Shown here in pieces: positions 9,334 to 18,017 of a stretch of 64,000 nt of DNA (position 1 is the stretch's first letter; each line of letters starts with the position of its first letter). Source of the stretch: GWF2-33-9 sp964500435 (lineage in GTDB: Bacteria; Bacteroidota; Ignavibacteria; Kapaibacteriales; UBA2268); NCBI GenBank assembly GCA_964500435.1, contig CAZCNL010000001.1, forward strand, positions 519,459 through 583,458. The letters are read 5' to 3'. A program made the position numbers and the translations under genes. The notes beneath the pieces were generated by a model, which was given only the letters and a program-made list of their open reading frames with translations, did no database searches and had not been told where the DNA came from.

Positions 9334-9351
9334 TGCACAATTCGTTGTGCA
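9334..9351. promoter_or_regulatory. Perfect inverted repeat between nuoA and the methyltransferase gene
   Basis: TGCACAATTCGTTGTGCA: two 7-base arms around a 4-base centre (TTCG on the plus strand). It lies in the 204-base divergent space, about 95 bases upstream of each start codon. On neither strand is it followed by a T-run, so it does not look like a terminator. It could be an operator for nuo or for the methyltransferase, or a hairpin in a leader RNA. The symmetry is seen; the role is inference. Confidence 0.45.
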
Positions 9352-9442
9352 GTATTTGTAAGTTAATTAATTTATTTAATTTTCTTAATTTTATCATTTT
9401 ATTAGACATAACTAAACTATTAACTCCAAAATCAATAAATTA

Positions 9443-10066
9443 ATGACCGTTTCAAATAAACACCAATGGTTCGATGGGTGGATTTACTCAGCATTGATTG
9501 CTCCAAATTTAAAATTTATATTTAAAAAAGTTTATGATATCTTTAATAAACAAAGCACTGTGCTTGATGTTGCTTGCGGTACCGGATTTTTTGCTTTAAA
9601 TTATTATGCTAATTTCTTAAAAATTGTAGGGGTTGATTTATCCTCAGTCAATATAAATAAAGCACATCAATTGAAACAAAGGAAAAATATCAAAAATATT
9701 GAATTCATTCATCAAGATGCAACAAAATTAAACGAAATCTTTCCCAAAAATGCTTTTGATTATTCATTTATTTCTCTCGCCCTACACGAAATGCCTGAAA
9801 ATATTAGATCTACTGTAATTAAACAAATGAGTGAAGTATCACAAGAACAATTATTTATTGATTACTCATTCGGCAAGCTGAATTATTCTACATTGATTGT
9901 TTATCTATCTGAATTTTTTGCTGGTCGGGAACATTTTAATAATTTTTTAAATTTTAAAAAAAATGGTGGTCTTATTCCATTAATCCAACAAGTAAATTTG
10001 GAAATCATCGCTGAGTATTACTTATTCAAATATAATTTAAAAATTATTCATACTAAATCCAAATAA
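9443..10066 (+). CDS. Class I SAM-dependent methyltransferase
   Basis: A 207-residue protein with the Rossmann-type methyltransferase fold. Motif I is VLDVACGTGFF (residues about 40-50), followed by the acidic residue ending strand 2 (VGVDLS), motif II-like FIHQDATKL and the post-I segment YSFISLALHEMP. The closest general type is the UbiE/Methyltransf_11 group, but nothing in the C-terminal part identifies the substrate. It lies 51 bases upstream of dapB on the same strand and could be cotranscribed with it. Call the enzyme class with confidence and the substrate unknown. Confidence 0.85.
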   Translation: MTVSNKHQWFDGWIYSALIAPNLKFIFKKVYDIFNKQSTVLDVACGTGFFALNYYANFLKIVGVDLSSVNINKAHQLKQRKNIKNIEFIHQDATKLNEIFPKNAFDYSFISLALHEMPENIRSTVIKQMSEVSQEQLFIDYSFGKLNYSTLIVYLSEFFAGREHFNNFLNFKKNGGLIPLIQQVNLEIIAEYYLFKYNLKIIHTKSK

Positions 10067-10117
10067 TTTGATAAATTGCATATTTTAATTTGTAATTTTA
10101 TTTATTTTGGAGTATAA

Positions 10118-10861
10118 ATGAATCAAAACTTTCCAAAATTAGGAATAATTGGCTACGGTGCTATGGGAAAGGCTTTGGAAGAAATTGCGAAGCGAAAAGG
10201 CTTCGAAATTACTGCAATTTATGATATTGCAAATCCATTAACAGAAAACGATCCTATGCATTTTGACGTTGCAGTCGACTTTTCAACAAGCGATGCTGTT
10301 TTAGAAAATATTAAAATACTTGCAAAAAAAAGGAAGAATTTAGTAATTGGAACTACTGGCTGGTACGATCAAATTGACAAAGTAAAGCAAATTGCAGAAA
10401 ATTCTAATATTGGTGTAGTTTGGGGTAGTAATTTTTCAATAGGAATGCAATTTTTCTTCCGTATTACCCAAAGAGCAGCGATGTTAATGAAAAGACTTGA
10501 TGAATTTGAAGTTGGAATAATCGAAATACATCACAAGATGAAGAAAGATTCCCCTAGTGGCACTTCTATAAATTTAACCAAATTTTTTATTAATGAATTA
10601 TTTCGTTATGATGGGTATACTTCTGACCCAAATGAAGCTATTTCTGATTTCAAGAAAATTCCAATTTCTTCATTAAGGCTCGCTGATGTGTTTGGTGACC
10701 ATATCATTAAAATTGATTCACCGTATGAAACAATTGAATTGAAACATTCTGCAAAAAATAGAAATGGGTTCGCTCTTGGTGCACTTGAAGCAGCAAACTG
10801 GATAAATCGTAAACAAGGGTTTTATAGTTTCAATGATGTGTTGACAAGCTACTGGTCATAG
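10118..10861 (+). CDS. dapB: 4-hydroxy-tetrahydrodipicolinate reductase
   Basis: DapB reduces the dihydrodipicolinate precursor in lysine/meso-diaminopimelate synthesis, using NAD(P)H. The nucleotide loop is GYGAMGKALEEIA at the N-terminus, the middle motif is VIGTTGW, and the catalytic signature is EIHHKMKKDSPSGTS, with the His pair and the Lys expected at the active site. 247 residues is slightly shorter than E. coli DapB (273) but matches the compact bacterial forms. GGAG lies 7 bases before the ATG. dapD is 7 kb away (18018), so the pathway genes are dispersed. Confidence 0.95.
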   Translation: MNQNFPKLGIIGYGAMGKALEEIAKRKGFEITAIYDIANPLTENDPMHFDVAVDFSTSDAVLENIKILAKKRKNLVIGTTGWYDQIDKVKQIAENSNIGVVWGSNFSIGMQFFFRITQRAAMLMKRLDEFEVGIIEIHHKMKKDSPSGTSINLTKFFINELFRYDGYTSDPNEAISDFKKIPISSLRLADVFGDHIIKIDSPYETIELKHSAKNRNGFALGALEAANWINRKQGFYSFNDVLTSYWS

Positions 10862-10889
10862 CTTATTCTTATAAATATAAATAAATATC

Positions 10890-10912
10890 AATTTTTGCTG
10901 ATTACAAAAATT
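10890..10912. terminator. Weak AT-only hairpin between convergent dapB and kinase gene
   Basis: AATTTTTG, a 7-base loop, then CAAAAATT: an 8-bp stem in the 67 bases between two convergent stop codons. It could end transcription on both strands, but the stem has one G-C pair only, so support is mostly positional. Confidence 0.35.
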
Positions 10913-10928
10913 TTAATTAAACAGAAGA

Positions 10929-12071
10929 TTATTTTTTATTAAGGAATTTCTTATTTAACGTTATCGTGAAAGTAGTTCCTAATCCTTCTTCTGAAATAAA
11001 TTCTACTTTTCCTTTTAAGTAATTCTCTGTTAGTAATTTGACACTATATGTGCCTAATCCTCGACCTTCGCCCTTTGTCGAAAAAGATCTTTGGAAGAGT
11101 TTTAATTTGATTTTAAATGGAATAACAAAATCATTGTGAACAGAAAACATTACTTTATCATTTTCCTCAACAGCCTTTAATATTACACTTCCACCTTCTT
11201 CAGTTGCTTCTAGTGCATTTTTTAATAAATTACCAATAACTCTTTTAATTAAAACCCTATCGGATTCAAATTGAATATCGCAGGTATTTTCATCAATTAT
11301 TATCTTCTTATTTATGGAATAAGGGCTATTTAAATATTCATCTTTTATTTTATTTAATATTTCTCGGGTGCTTAATTCTGCAATATGTGTAGACAATTCG
11401 CCATTTTCCGCAGCTGACAACTCTTTTTGGGAAATTATTTGTTCAATTAAAGTTTCTGAAATATTGTAAATTATATCATTGAATTCTTCGATTTCTTCTG
11501 GGTTTGCTTTTAATAATTGAGCTATACTATGTAAATTTCCAATTGTATTCATAACATCGTGGTAAAAGACTTTTTCTAATGCTTGCCTCCTTTTTTCATT
11601 GCTAATGTCTTGCAATGTAAAAAAAGATAAAAGTTCATCGAACATATAATAAGGAGAAGCAAACACTTTTAAATCATAAGCTTTATTATCAATTGCATTG
11701 ATTCTGCATTCGTATGAACTTTTTATCCCGCTGTAACTATCTAAAATCGCATTTGCTGCACCGCATTCTGAACAAAACAATGTTGTTCCACAGCCACCTG
11801 GATTTTCGTATGAATGTACACACATAAATAGCTCACCAGGTCTTTTACCCAGTAAAGATGTTAAATCACTTTGTCGAGAATATTCAAGAAGCCGTGAATT
11901 TGCGAATACAATTTGTCTTTTGGAATTCAAAATTAAAAAAATATCTGGAATAGCATCTATAACTTCTTTCAGTAGCACTTGTTCATTTATTAAATGATAA
12001 AGTCTGAGAACTTCATCTTGTGATGCTCGTTCAGCTGGAGCAAACTCTGTATAATTTTCATCCTTTATCAT
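10929..12071 (-). CDS. PAS-domain sensor histidine kinase with Cys-rich PAS
   Basis: A 380-residue soluble histidine kinase with no membrane segment. A PAS domain spans about residues 30-160 and holds five cysteines (84, 94, 100, 103, 122) plus His86; GCGTTLFCSECGAANAI is a pattern I associate with one recurring family of bacterial PAS kinases and looks like a metal or redox site. The H-box is FYHDVMNT (His171), followed by an N-box (GNLLKNALEA) and a G-rich end (STKGEGRGLGTYSVKLL). The usual DxGxG box is not canonical (HNDFVIP). No response regulator is adjacent. It follows rpe by 50 bases. Confidence 0.88.
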   Translation of the reverse strand: MIKDENYTEFAPAERASQDEVLRLYHLINEQVLLKEVIDAIPDIFLILNSKRQIVFANSRLLEYSRQSDLTSLLGKRPGELFMCVHSYENPGGCGTTLFCSECGAANAILDSYSGIKSSYECRINAIDNKAYDLKVFASPYYMFDELLSFFTLQDISNEKRRQALEKVFYHDVMNTIGNLHSIAQLLKANPEEIEEFNDIIYNISETLIEQIISQKELSAAENGELSTHIAELSTREILNKIKDEYLNSPYSINKKIIIDENTCDIQFESDRVLIKRVIGNLLKNALEATEEGGSVILKAVEENDKVMFSVHNDFVIPFKIKLKLFQRSFSTKGEGRGLGTYSVKLLTENYLKGKVEFISEEGLGTTFTITLNKKFLNKK

Positions 12072-12121
12072 ATTTTAACACTTTTTTTTAAGATTTAATA
12101 TTTTAAAGAAAAATTAAATTA

Positions 12122-12793
12122 TTAATTATTGTAATTAATAATATTTCTCATTGATTTGATATTTTTCACAATATCTCCACTAAAAATACCAGAACCACTC
12201 ACAAGAATATCTGCGCCCACAGCTACGATCTCTTTTGCGTTGTCAATTTTAACACCGCCATCGACTTCGATTTCCACAGTTTCTAAATCATTTCTAATTA
12301 AAAAATCCTTCAAAGCGTATGCTCGTTTGTAAAAATTTGTAATAAAACTTTGCCCGCCAAATCCGGGATTGACGGACATTAGAAGTATGAAATCGCAATA
12401 CTCAGCTGCTTCAAAAGCATATTCAATGGGAGTTAAAGGGTTTATTGCAAGACCCGCCTTTTTCCCAAATGACCGAATTAGTTGTAAAGTTCGATGAATA
12501 TGAGGCACAGCTTCGCAATGAAAAGAAATATAGTCTGAACCAAGTTCTGCAAATTTTGGTATATATTCATCTGGATTTATCACCATCAAATGTGTCGAAA
12601 TTTCTAATTCTGTCAATTTTCGAATATGCTCTAAAATTAATGGTCCAAAAGTAATATTCGGAACAAATTGTCCATCCATTATATCTAAATGTAACATATC
12701 TGCTCCACCTTTTTCACATAATTTAATTTCTCGGGACAAGTTAGTAAAATCTGCCGAGAGAAGAGATGGAGCTATTTTAACTTTACTTTTCAT
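12122..12793 (-). CDS. rpe: Ribulose-phosphate 3-epimerase
   Basis: This 223-residue TIM-barrel enzyme interconverts ribulose 5-phosphate and xylulose 5-phosphate. Seen: KIAPSLLSADF at the start, LHLDIMDGQFVPNITFG (metal-binding His and catalytic Asp), STHLMV, LMSVNPGFGGQSF (phosphate loop) and EVDGGV with the second Asp. All residues expected in the family are present and the length is standard. Its first 11 bases overlap the end of the Lon-like gene upstream, implying one transcript and perhaps translational coupling. Confidence 0.97.
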   Translation of the reverse strand: MKSKVKIAPSLLSADFTNLSREIKLCEKGGADMLHLDIMDGQFVPNITFGPLILEHIRKLTELEISTHLMVINPDEYIPKFAELGSDYISFHCEAVPHIHRTLQLIRSFGKKAGLAINPLTPIEYAFEAAEYCDFILLMSVNPGFGGQSFITNFYKRAYALKDFLIRNDLETVEIEVDGGVKIDNAKEIVAVGADILVSGSGIFSGDIVKNIKSMRNIINYNN

Positions 12794-15299
12794 TTACTTT
12801 TACTACTCTTTTTTTCTTAATTATTTCATTGTGATGGTCCTCTTTCTTGGGGCGTGAATATTTATACAATTCTTCTAATTTTTTAAATACTAAGCCAAAT
12901 AAGCTTTCCGGTGGATATTCACCTTTTTCGTTGATTTCTCCTGCATTAATTCCAAATAAAAGCGGAATTCCTTGTTCAATTCTCGATATTGAATATACCT
13001 TGAAAAGTCCGTTTTTAATATCATCAATCATTTCGTTCGGCAACATTAAATCTTTAACATTTTGTTCGGGAATTATTACACCTTGATTTCCCGTCAAACC
13101 TTTTGCTTTACAAATTTCCCAAAAACCGGTTAGTTTTTCGTTCACTCCACCAATTGGTTGCACGTCGCCCTTTTGATTCATAGAACCTGTAATTGCAAAT
13201 GTTTGTTTAATTGGTTTTCCACTAATCGCCGAAAGAAGAACATAAATTTCTGCACACGAAGCGCTATCTCCATCAATTCCTCCATAAGATTGCTCGAATG
13301 CGATTGATGCAGTTAATGAAAGTGGAAACTTTTGAGCAAATCTTTCTCGTAAAAACCCGGAAATTATTAGTATTGCTTTATTATGGATTGAGCCACTCAT
13401 CGCTGCTTCACGTTCGACGTTTATTATTCCAGCATTTCCAACGGATACTGTTGCGGTAATTCTTGCAGGTTTTCCAAAAGAAAATATTCCATCATTATAA
13501 ATTGTTAATCCATTTATTTGACCAACTCTTTCGCCACTTACATCAACAATTATATCGCCTTCCAAAATTTCATCTTTAATTTTTTCATCGATTAAATTAT
13601 TCCTATGTTTTCTATATTTCAATGCATTTTCGATAGATTGGCGGTTGATAAATTTGACATTTGGGTCAATATAGTAAGAGGCTTCTCGGACGACATCAGC
13701 CAAATCAGAAAATTTTAAGGTTAATTTTGTTTGTGAACCAGCATATTCGGCTGCCCATTCAACTAATGCTGCCATTCCGTCTTTCGTCAAGTGAGGCAAA
13801 TTCTCGGTTTTGCATAATTTAGATACAAATTTAACATAATTTTCAATGAGTTCTTGATTCTTTTTTGTATAAAAATCAAATTGAGCATTTATTTTGAAAA
13901 TTTTCTTAAAGCCTTTTTCATACTCATAAAGTAAATGATATAAAGTTTGCCCACCGATAATGATAACCTTGCAATTTACTTCAATTGGTTCAGGTTTTAA
14001 ATATGATTGAGATATTTGGAAAAACGCCTCAACTGGTTGTAATTCTAATTTATTATATAATAGAACTCTTTTCAAAACCTGCCAAACTCCAGGTTCGGCG
14101 AATAAATCATCTGCATTAACAATTAAATAACCTTGGTCTGCTCGTAATACAGAACCAGCCTTTATTTTGGTAAAATCAGTCTTCCAAAAACCTCTTTTAT
14201 CATATACTTTTTCGATTGTTCCAAATAAATTTGTAAAGGAAGGTGTAGTTTCAATAATTATTGGTTGCTTTTTTATTTCTGAATTATCAAGAATTACGTT
14301 TACTTTAAAGACATTAAATTTATCACCATCTGGAATTACATCTTCACTATCTGGAACACCAACAGAAATCTGTTCTTGCGATTTAGTAAACAAGTTTAAA
14401 TTATTTATAATATATTCTTTAACATTTTTTATGTATTTCTGAATTTTATCGCAGGCAAATTCTTCTTCGATATCTTTGAAAGCAGAATTAATAACAATTT
14501 CGGATGTTGCTTTGTCTAAGTCAGTAATATTCTTTTTGTATTCTTGAAGCAATTTCACGCCTGTGCGAGATAAATTGATAATTTCTTGATGAAATTGTTC
14601 ATAGATTTCTCTTATTTTATCCGCTTCTTCTTCTTTTATCTTTCCTTCTTGGACTAAATTTGCAATTGCATCAATATGAACAGGCTTACCATCAATTATG
14701 GGGAAAACATCCGGAATGACCATTCCTTGCTCGTTTTCGTATTGACCACGAACAAAATTCAACGGTTTTAACTTCTCATCGAAATTACTCAATACTTCAT
14801 TTTCTTTTTGATGAAATTGCTCATTAATTTTTCTTCTCGCAGCTTGGTATTCATCTTCATCAAAGAGCAATGGCAATCGTCTTTGTAAAAATGCTATTGA
14901 ATGTTCCATTGCTGATGCAAATTTTTGCCCCTCACCTTGTTTCAATTTAATTAACATTGGTTTGTCGGGGTCTTGGAAATTATTTACATAGCAATAATCA
15001 TAAAATACATTCGAAAATCCATCGACTTTTTCCAATATAGTTTTTACAGTTGATAATCTTCCTGTTCCTGCAAGTCCAGTAACGAAAATATTAAAGCCTT
15101 TGGCATTAACCTTGGCGCCAATTTTGATTGATTCAATTGCTCTTGGCTGCCCGACAACAGCATCCAATTCTTCAACTTCAGATGTATTATTAAATTTAAA
15201 AATATCCTCTGGACAAGTCCAGCGCAATTCATCACTTTTCAATTCTCGCCAATTATTTTCAGTTAATCCAACTTCTTTGCTTATTTTACTTTTTGCCAT
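12783..15299 (-). CDS. LonB-like ATP-dependent protease (AAA_32 / Lon S16 peptidase)
   Basis: An 838-residue protein. The N-terminal part has a Walker A-like loop GLAGTGR (residues 75-81) with Arg in the Lys position, a variant I know from this Lon-like family, then a long helical insert (about 140-300). The C-terminal third is a Lon protease domain: catalytic Ser679 in GGIDGDSASC and Lys722 in GGVNEKL, a 43-residue spacing as in Lon. The INGLTI and GNAGIINVEREAAMSG segments precede them. It probably degrades damaged or regulatory proteins in the cytoplasm. AGGA lies 7 bases before the ATG. This is not classical LonA: there is no LAN domain. Confidence 0.92.
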   Translation of the reverse strand: MAKSKISKEVGLTENNWRELKSDELRWTCPEDIFKFNNTSEVEELDAVVGQPRAIESIKIGAKVNAKGFNIFVTGLAGTGRLSTVKTILEKVDGFSNVFYDYCYVNNFQDPDKPMLIKLKQGEGQKFASAMEHSIAFLQRRLPLLFDEDEYQAARRKINEQFHQKENEVLSNFDEKLKPLNFVRGQYENEQGMVIPDVFPIIDGKPVHIDAIANLVQEGKIKEEEADKIREIYEQFHQEIINLSRTGVKLLQEYKKNITDLDKATSEIVINSAFKDIEEEFACDKIQKYIKNVKEYIINNLNLFTKSQEQISVGVPDSEDVIPDGDKFNVFKVNVILDNSEIKKQPIIIETTPSFTNLFGTIEKVYDKRGFWKTDFTKIKAGSVLRADQGYLIVNADDLFAEPGVWQVLKRVLLYNKLELQPVEAFFQISQSYLKPEPIEVNCKVIIIGGQTLYHLLYEYEKGFKKIFKINAQFDFYTKKNQELIENYVKFVSKLCKTENLPHLTKDGMAALVEWAAEYAGSQTKLTLKFSDLADVVREASYYIDPNVKFINRQSIENALKYRKHRNNLIDEKIKDEILEGDIIVDVSGERVGQINGLTIYNDGIFSFGKPARITATVSVGNAGIINVEREAAMSGSIHNKAILIISGFLRERFAQKFPLSLTASIAFEQSYGGIDGDSASCAEIYVLLSAISGKPIKQTFAITGSMNQKGDVQPIGGVNEKLTGFWEICKAKGLTGNQGVIIPEQNVKDLMLPNEMIDDIKNGLFKVYSISRIEQGIPLLFGINAGEINEKGEYPPESLFGLVFKKLEELYKYSRPKKEDHHNEIIKKKRVVKVNEK

Positions 15300-15411
15300 T
15301 AATCTTCCTTTAAGAAATTATTATAATTTTTTATTGAAAACGAAAAAAATAAGAGTTATATTTATATTTAATCAAATTTATGTAAAAAAAATTTTCTTGC
15401 TATGTAAAATA

Positions 15412-16146
15412 TTATTTAGAAAGTATCAAATTAACGGGTGTGTTTTTCTTGACTGTATCGCCACTATGGGGAATTTGTTTAATAACAGTATTCGGCAAAA
15501 AAGTTTCGTTTTTTAAAAAAGATACTTCACCAATAGTAAGTCCTAAAACATTCAAATTCGATTGTGCTTCAGAATATGTTTTCCCAACTAAATCAGGCAT
15601 AAGTAATATATTTTCTGGACCGAGACTAATAGTCAAATCAACGCTTGTGTTATATGGAACATTTCGACCAGGTAGAGGATTTTGGGAAATTACAACACCT
15701 TTGGGGATTGAATCATTATTTACATAATTTACATTTCCAATTACTAATTCCGAATTTTGAATGTCATTTTTAGCGTATGTCTCTTGTTTATTAATAACAT
15801 ACGGAACAGTGATGCTTACTTGACCAATACTTATTGTTAATAATATTTGTCGAGATTCCTTTACTTGAGTTCCAGCAGGTGGAGTTTGTTTGATTACATA
15901 ATCTTTTGGGTATTTATCATTATTTTGTTTTGCTACAATTTTATAATCTAAATTCATACTAACTAAAGTTTGTACAGCATCATCATATTTCATTCCTACA
16001 ATATTAGGCACATTGATTATTTTCCTATCTCGGACGATAGAAGGTAAAATCCAGTTATCAAAAATTATAAACAAAATGATTATTGCTGCAATAAAACTTG
16101 CTAATACTTGAATATACGGTAAATACTTCTTAATTTTTACGTCCAT
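15412..16146 (-). CDS. Membrane-anchored triple PASTA-domain protein
   Basis: One N-terminal membrane helix (YIQVLASFIAAIIILFIIF) is followed by three PASTA domains of about 68 residues, starting near IINVPNIVGMKYDDA, ITVPYVINKQ and LLMPDLVGKTYSEA. PASTA domains bind muropeptides or act as spacers; here there is no kinase or penicillin-binding domain. Such short PASTA proteins occur in Bacteroidota. I use the ATG at 16146 (MDVKIKK, 244 residues); a GTG at 16179 would add 11 residues but leaves only 21 bases to the divergent gene. It is 112 bases upstream of the Lon-like gene on the same strand. Confidence 0.88.
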   Translation of the reverse strand: MDVKIKKYLPYIQVLASFIAAIIILFIIFDNWILPSIVRDRKIINVPNIVGMKYDDAVQTLVSMNLDYKIVAKQNNDKYPKDYVIKQTPPAGTQVKESRQILLTISIGQVSITVPYVINKQETYAKNDIQNSELVIGNVNYVNNDSIPKGVVISQNPLPGRNVPYNTSVDLTISLGPENILLMPDLVGKTYSEAQSNLNVLGLTIGEVSFLKNETFLPNTVIKQIPHSGDTVKKNTPVNLILSK

Positions 16147-16200
16147 CAAAAATCTTAATTTATTAATTTCGTTTTTCACTAAATTAATAAATACTTTTTA

Positions 16201-17205
16201 ATGAATTACACAAATTCTTTACAAACCGACTTAATTAATTTAATCAAGAATGCAAAAAACATAATAATATCAACTCATATTAATCCTGATGGTGATGGCA
16301 TCGGCTCGATGCTTGCTCTATATCATTACACAACATCATTAGGAGCTAAGGTTAATTGTATTATAAATGATTTTGTACCAAAAAACTTGAAATTCCTCAA
16401 TGACGCTTCATTGATAGAACAATACTCACCATCTCGACATAACAACTTTTTTAAGAAAGCTAACTTAATAATCATTGTAGATTTAAACGATAGCTCAAGA
16501 TTAGGTGATATTGAAACACCTTTGTCTAAATCCACAGCATACAAAATCGTGATTGACCATCACACAAATCCAAAAGATTTTGCAAATTATTATTATATCG
16601 ACACTAACTCAGCCGCAACTGGGCAACTCGTTTGGAATTTATTTCAATTAGATCCAGAATTTAAATTAACAAAAGATATTGCCGAGGCACTTTATACAGC
16701 AATTGTTACTGATACCGGCAGCTTCCGTTACCCACGAACGAATTCGTCTATACATAATATCATTGCTCAACTAATTGATGCTGGCGCAGACCCTACTTAT
16801 TTATATGACCAGATTTATAATCAAAGCTCGTTTAATGTAATTAAGCTTTTAGGCATTGCTTTATCTAATTTAAAATTAGCATATGATGGGCGTGTTTGTG
16901 TTATGCAAATTTCAAGTAATGATTTCAGAGATACGTCCACTAATTATAAAGATACCGAGTTTTTTGTGGAACGTACTTTATCTATTGAAGGCGTTTTAAT
17001 TGGTGTTTTAATTACTGAAGTGTTAGAAAAAGGAATTATTAAAATTTCAATTCGCAGCAAATTTGACTATGATGTTGCTTCAGTCGCTCAGATGCTTGGT
17101 GGTGGCGGGCATATAAATGCTGCTGGAGCAACAATAAAATCATTAAATTTGCAAACTGCAACCGAGGCTGTCATTCGTCAAATCGGAAAATTATTTGAAA
17201 AGTAA
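16201..17205 (+). CDS. DHH/DHHA1 phosphoesterase, NrnA-like oligoribonuclease / pAp phosphatase
   Basis: A 334-residue two-domain protein. The DHH domain shows NPDGDGIGSML, the DLNDSSRLGD acidic motif and VIDHHTNP (the DHH triad); the C-terminal DHHA1 domain has GGGGHINAAGA. This layout and length match NrnA-type enzymes, which degrade nano-RNAs and dephosphorylate 3'-phosphoadenosine 5'-phosphate; RecJ is excluded by size. It is transcribed away from the PASTA gene with a 54-base space. Substrate preference cannot be read from sequence. Confidence 0.92.
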   Translation: MNYTNSLQTDLINLIKNAKNIIISTHINPDGDGIGSMLALYHYTTSLGAKVNCIINDFVPKNLKFLNDASLIEQYSPSRHNNFFKKANLIIIVDLNDSSRLGDIETPLSKSTAYKIVIDHHTNPKDFANYYYIDTNSAATGQLVWNLFQLDPEFKLTKDIAEALYTAIVTDTGSFRYPRTNSSIHNIIAQLIDAGADPTYLYDQIYNQSSFNVIKLLGIALSNLKLAYDGRVCVMQISSNDFRDTSTNYKDTEFFVERTLSIEGVLIGVLITEVLEKGIIKISIRSKFDYDVASVAQMLGGGGHINAAGATIKSLNLQTATEAVIRQIGKLFEK

Positions 17206-17231
17206 TTTTGAAAGTTCTAAAAGAATGCGAT

Positions 17232-17250
17232 ATCAATCATTATTGATTTT
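17232..17250. terminator. Short hairpin between convergent nrnA-like and acidic-protein genes
   Basis: ATCAAT, CATT loop, ATTGAT, then TTTTATT. It is a 6-bp stem in a 56-base convergent gap. It is a plausible weak terminator for the plus-strand gene only, since the T-run is on that side. Confidence 0.3.
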
Positions 17251-17261
17251 ATTGAAAAATT

Positions 17262-17891
17262 TTAATCAATTGTTTGCGTTAAATTATCACTGTCTTCAAA
17301 GTCAAATTTAATTAAGATTCGTTCTCCATCTTTGCAAACAACTTCGATGCTTTCTATTTCACCATCAATATTTCGATTAACAATTATCGAACTTTCGCCC
17401 CCTTGAATTTCTTGAAAAGGTGGTTTATTCAAGATTTCAACTTTTTCTTTTCCTTCTTCAATTATTTCTTTAGGTATTAATCGTTTATTGCTAATACTTT
17501 TTTTCGCACCAGAAATTTTTGGTAACACAAGAAAATCTCTAAAATTTTTTATTTGGTATTCTTTGTAATTTTCTTCCTCGCTCAAATCTTCATCTTTATA
17601 TAATTCTTCGAATTTTCCAGCGAGATGCTCATTCGAACTCATAATCTTCTCAACTTCTTCTTCATTATAATTAATTACATCTGACTGGATATCTTTTTGT
17701 TTAATGATTTTTGTTCCACCTTTGATTTTTGGCAAATCTTGCGTAGAACTCAACTCCTCTCGAAAATCATCCTGAGTAAGCAAAGGTTCGATCTCACCAT
17801 CGTCTATTTCTTCATTTATATTTTGAGAAGTATTATTGAAAAAGTTCTCATCACTTTCAAACTCTTCGAAATCATGTTTTTCTTCGTTCAT
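17262..17891 (-). CDS. Unrecognised acidic protein with repeated LPKIxG motif
   Basis: I do not recognise this 209-residue protein. It is rich in Glu and Asp, and predicted soluble with no signal peptide. A short motif recurs: LPKIKGGTKIIK at 53-64, LPKISGAKKSIS at 123-134, and a looser EIQGGESSIIVN at 161-172, each followed by a charged stretch (EEVEKI, EKVEIL). The last 40 residues, with GEIESIEVVCKDGERILIKF, look like a beta hairpin domain. The ATG at 17891 is clear. It stands alone between convergent and divergent neighbours. The residue composition and steady frame make it a likely real gene. Confidence 0.75.
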   Translation of the reverse strand: MNEEKHDFEEFESDENFFNNTSQNINEEIDDGEIEPLLTQDDFREELSSTQDLPKIKGGTKIIKQKDIQSDVINYNEEEVEKIMSSNEHLAGKFEELYKDEDLSEEENYKEYQIKNFRDFLVLPKISGAKKSISNKRLIPKEIIEEGKEKVEILNKPPFQEIQGGESSIIVNRNIDGEIESIEVVCKDGERILIKFDFEDSDNLTQTID

Positions 17892-17989
17892 TTTAAATAA
17901 GTGTAATTTATAAAATGCAATTTAATTATTTTTTTTAATTTAATTTATTAATAATCAACGTACTTTAATAATAATTTTCAAATATTTCA

Positions 17990-17997
17990 TAATTTTG
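17990..17997 (+). promoter_or_regulatory. Possible Bacteroidota-type -7 box before dapD
   Basis: TAATTTTG matches TAnnTTTG and ends 20 bases before the ATG at 18018. No TTTG or TTG is seen at the -33 distance, so this is only half of the promoter pattern. Confidence 0.25.
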
Positions 17998-18017
17998 ATT
18001 AATAATAAAAAGTGAAA

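Noticed and set aside
9334..9351. Inverted repeat as a terminator of nuo or the methyltransferase gene
   Set aside because: It lies upstream of both genes and lacks a T-run in either direction.
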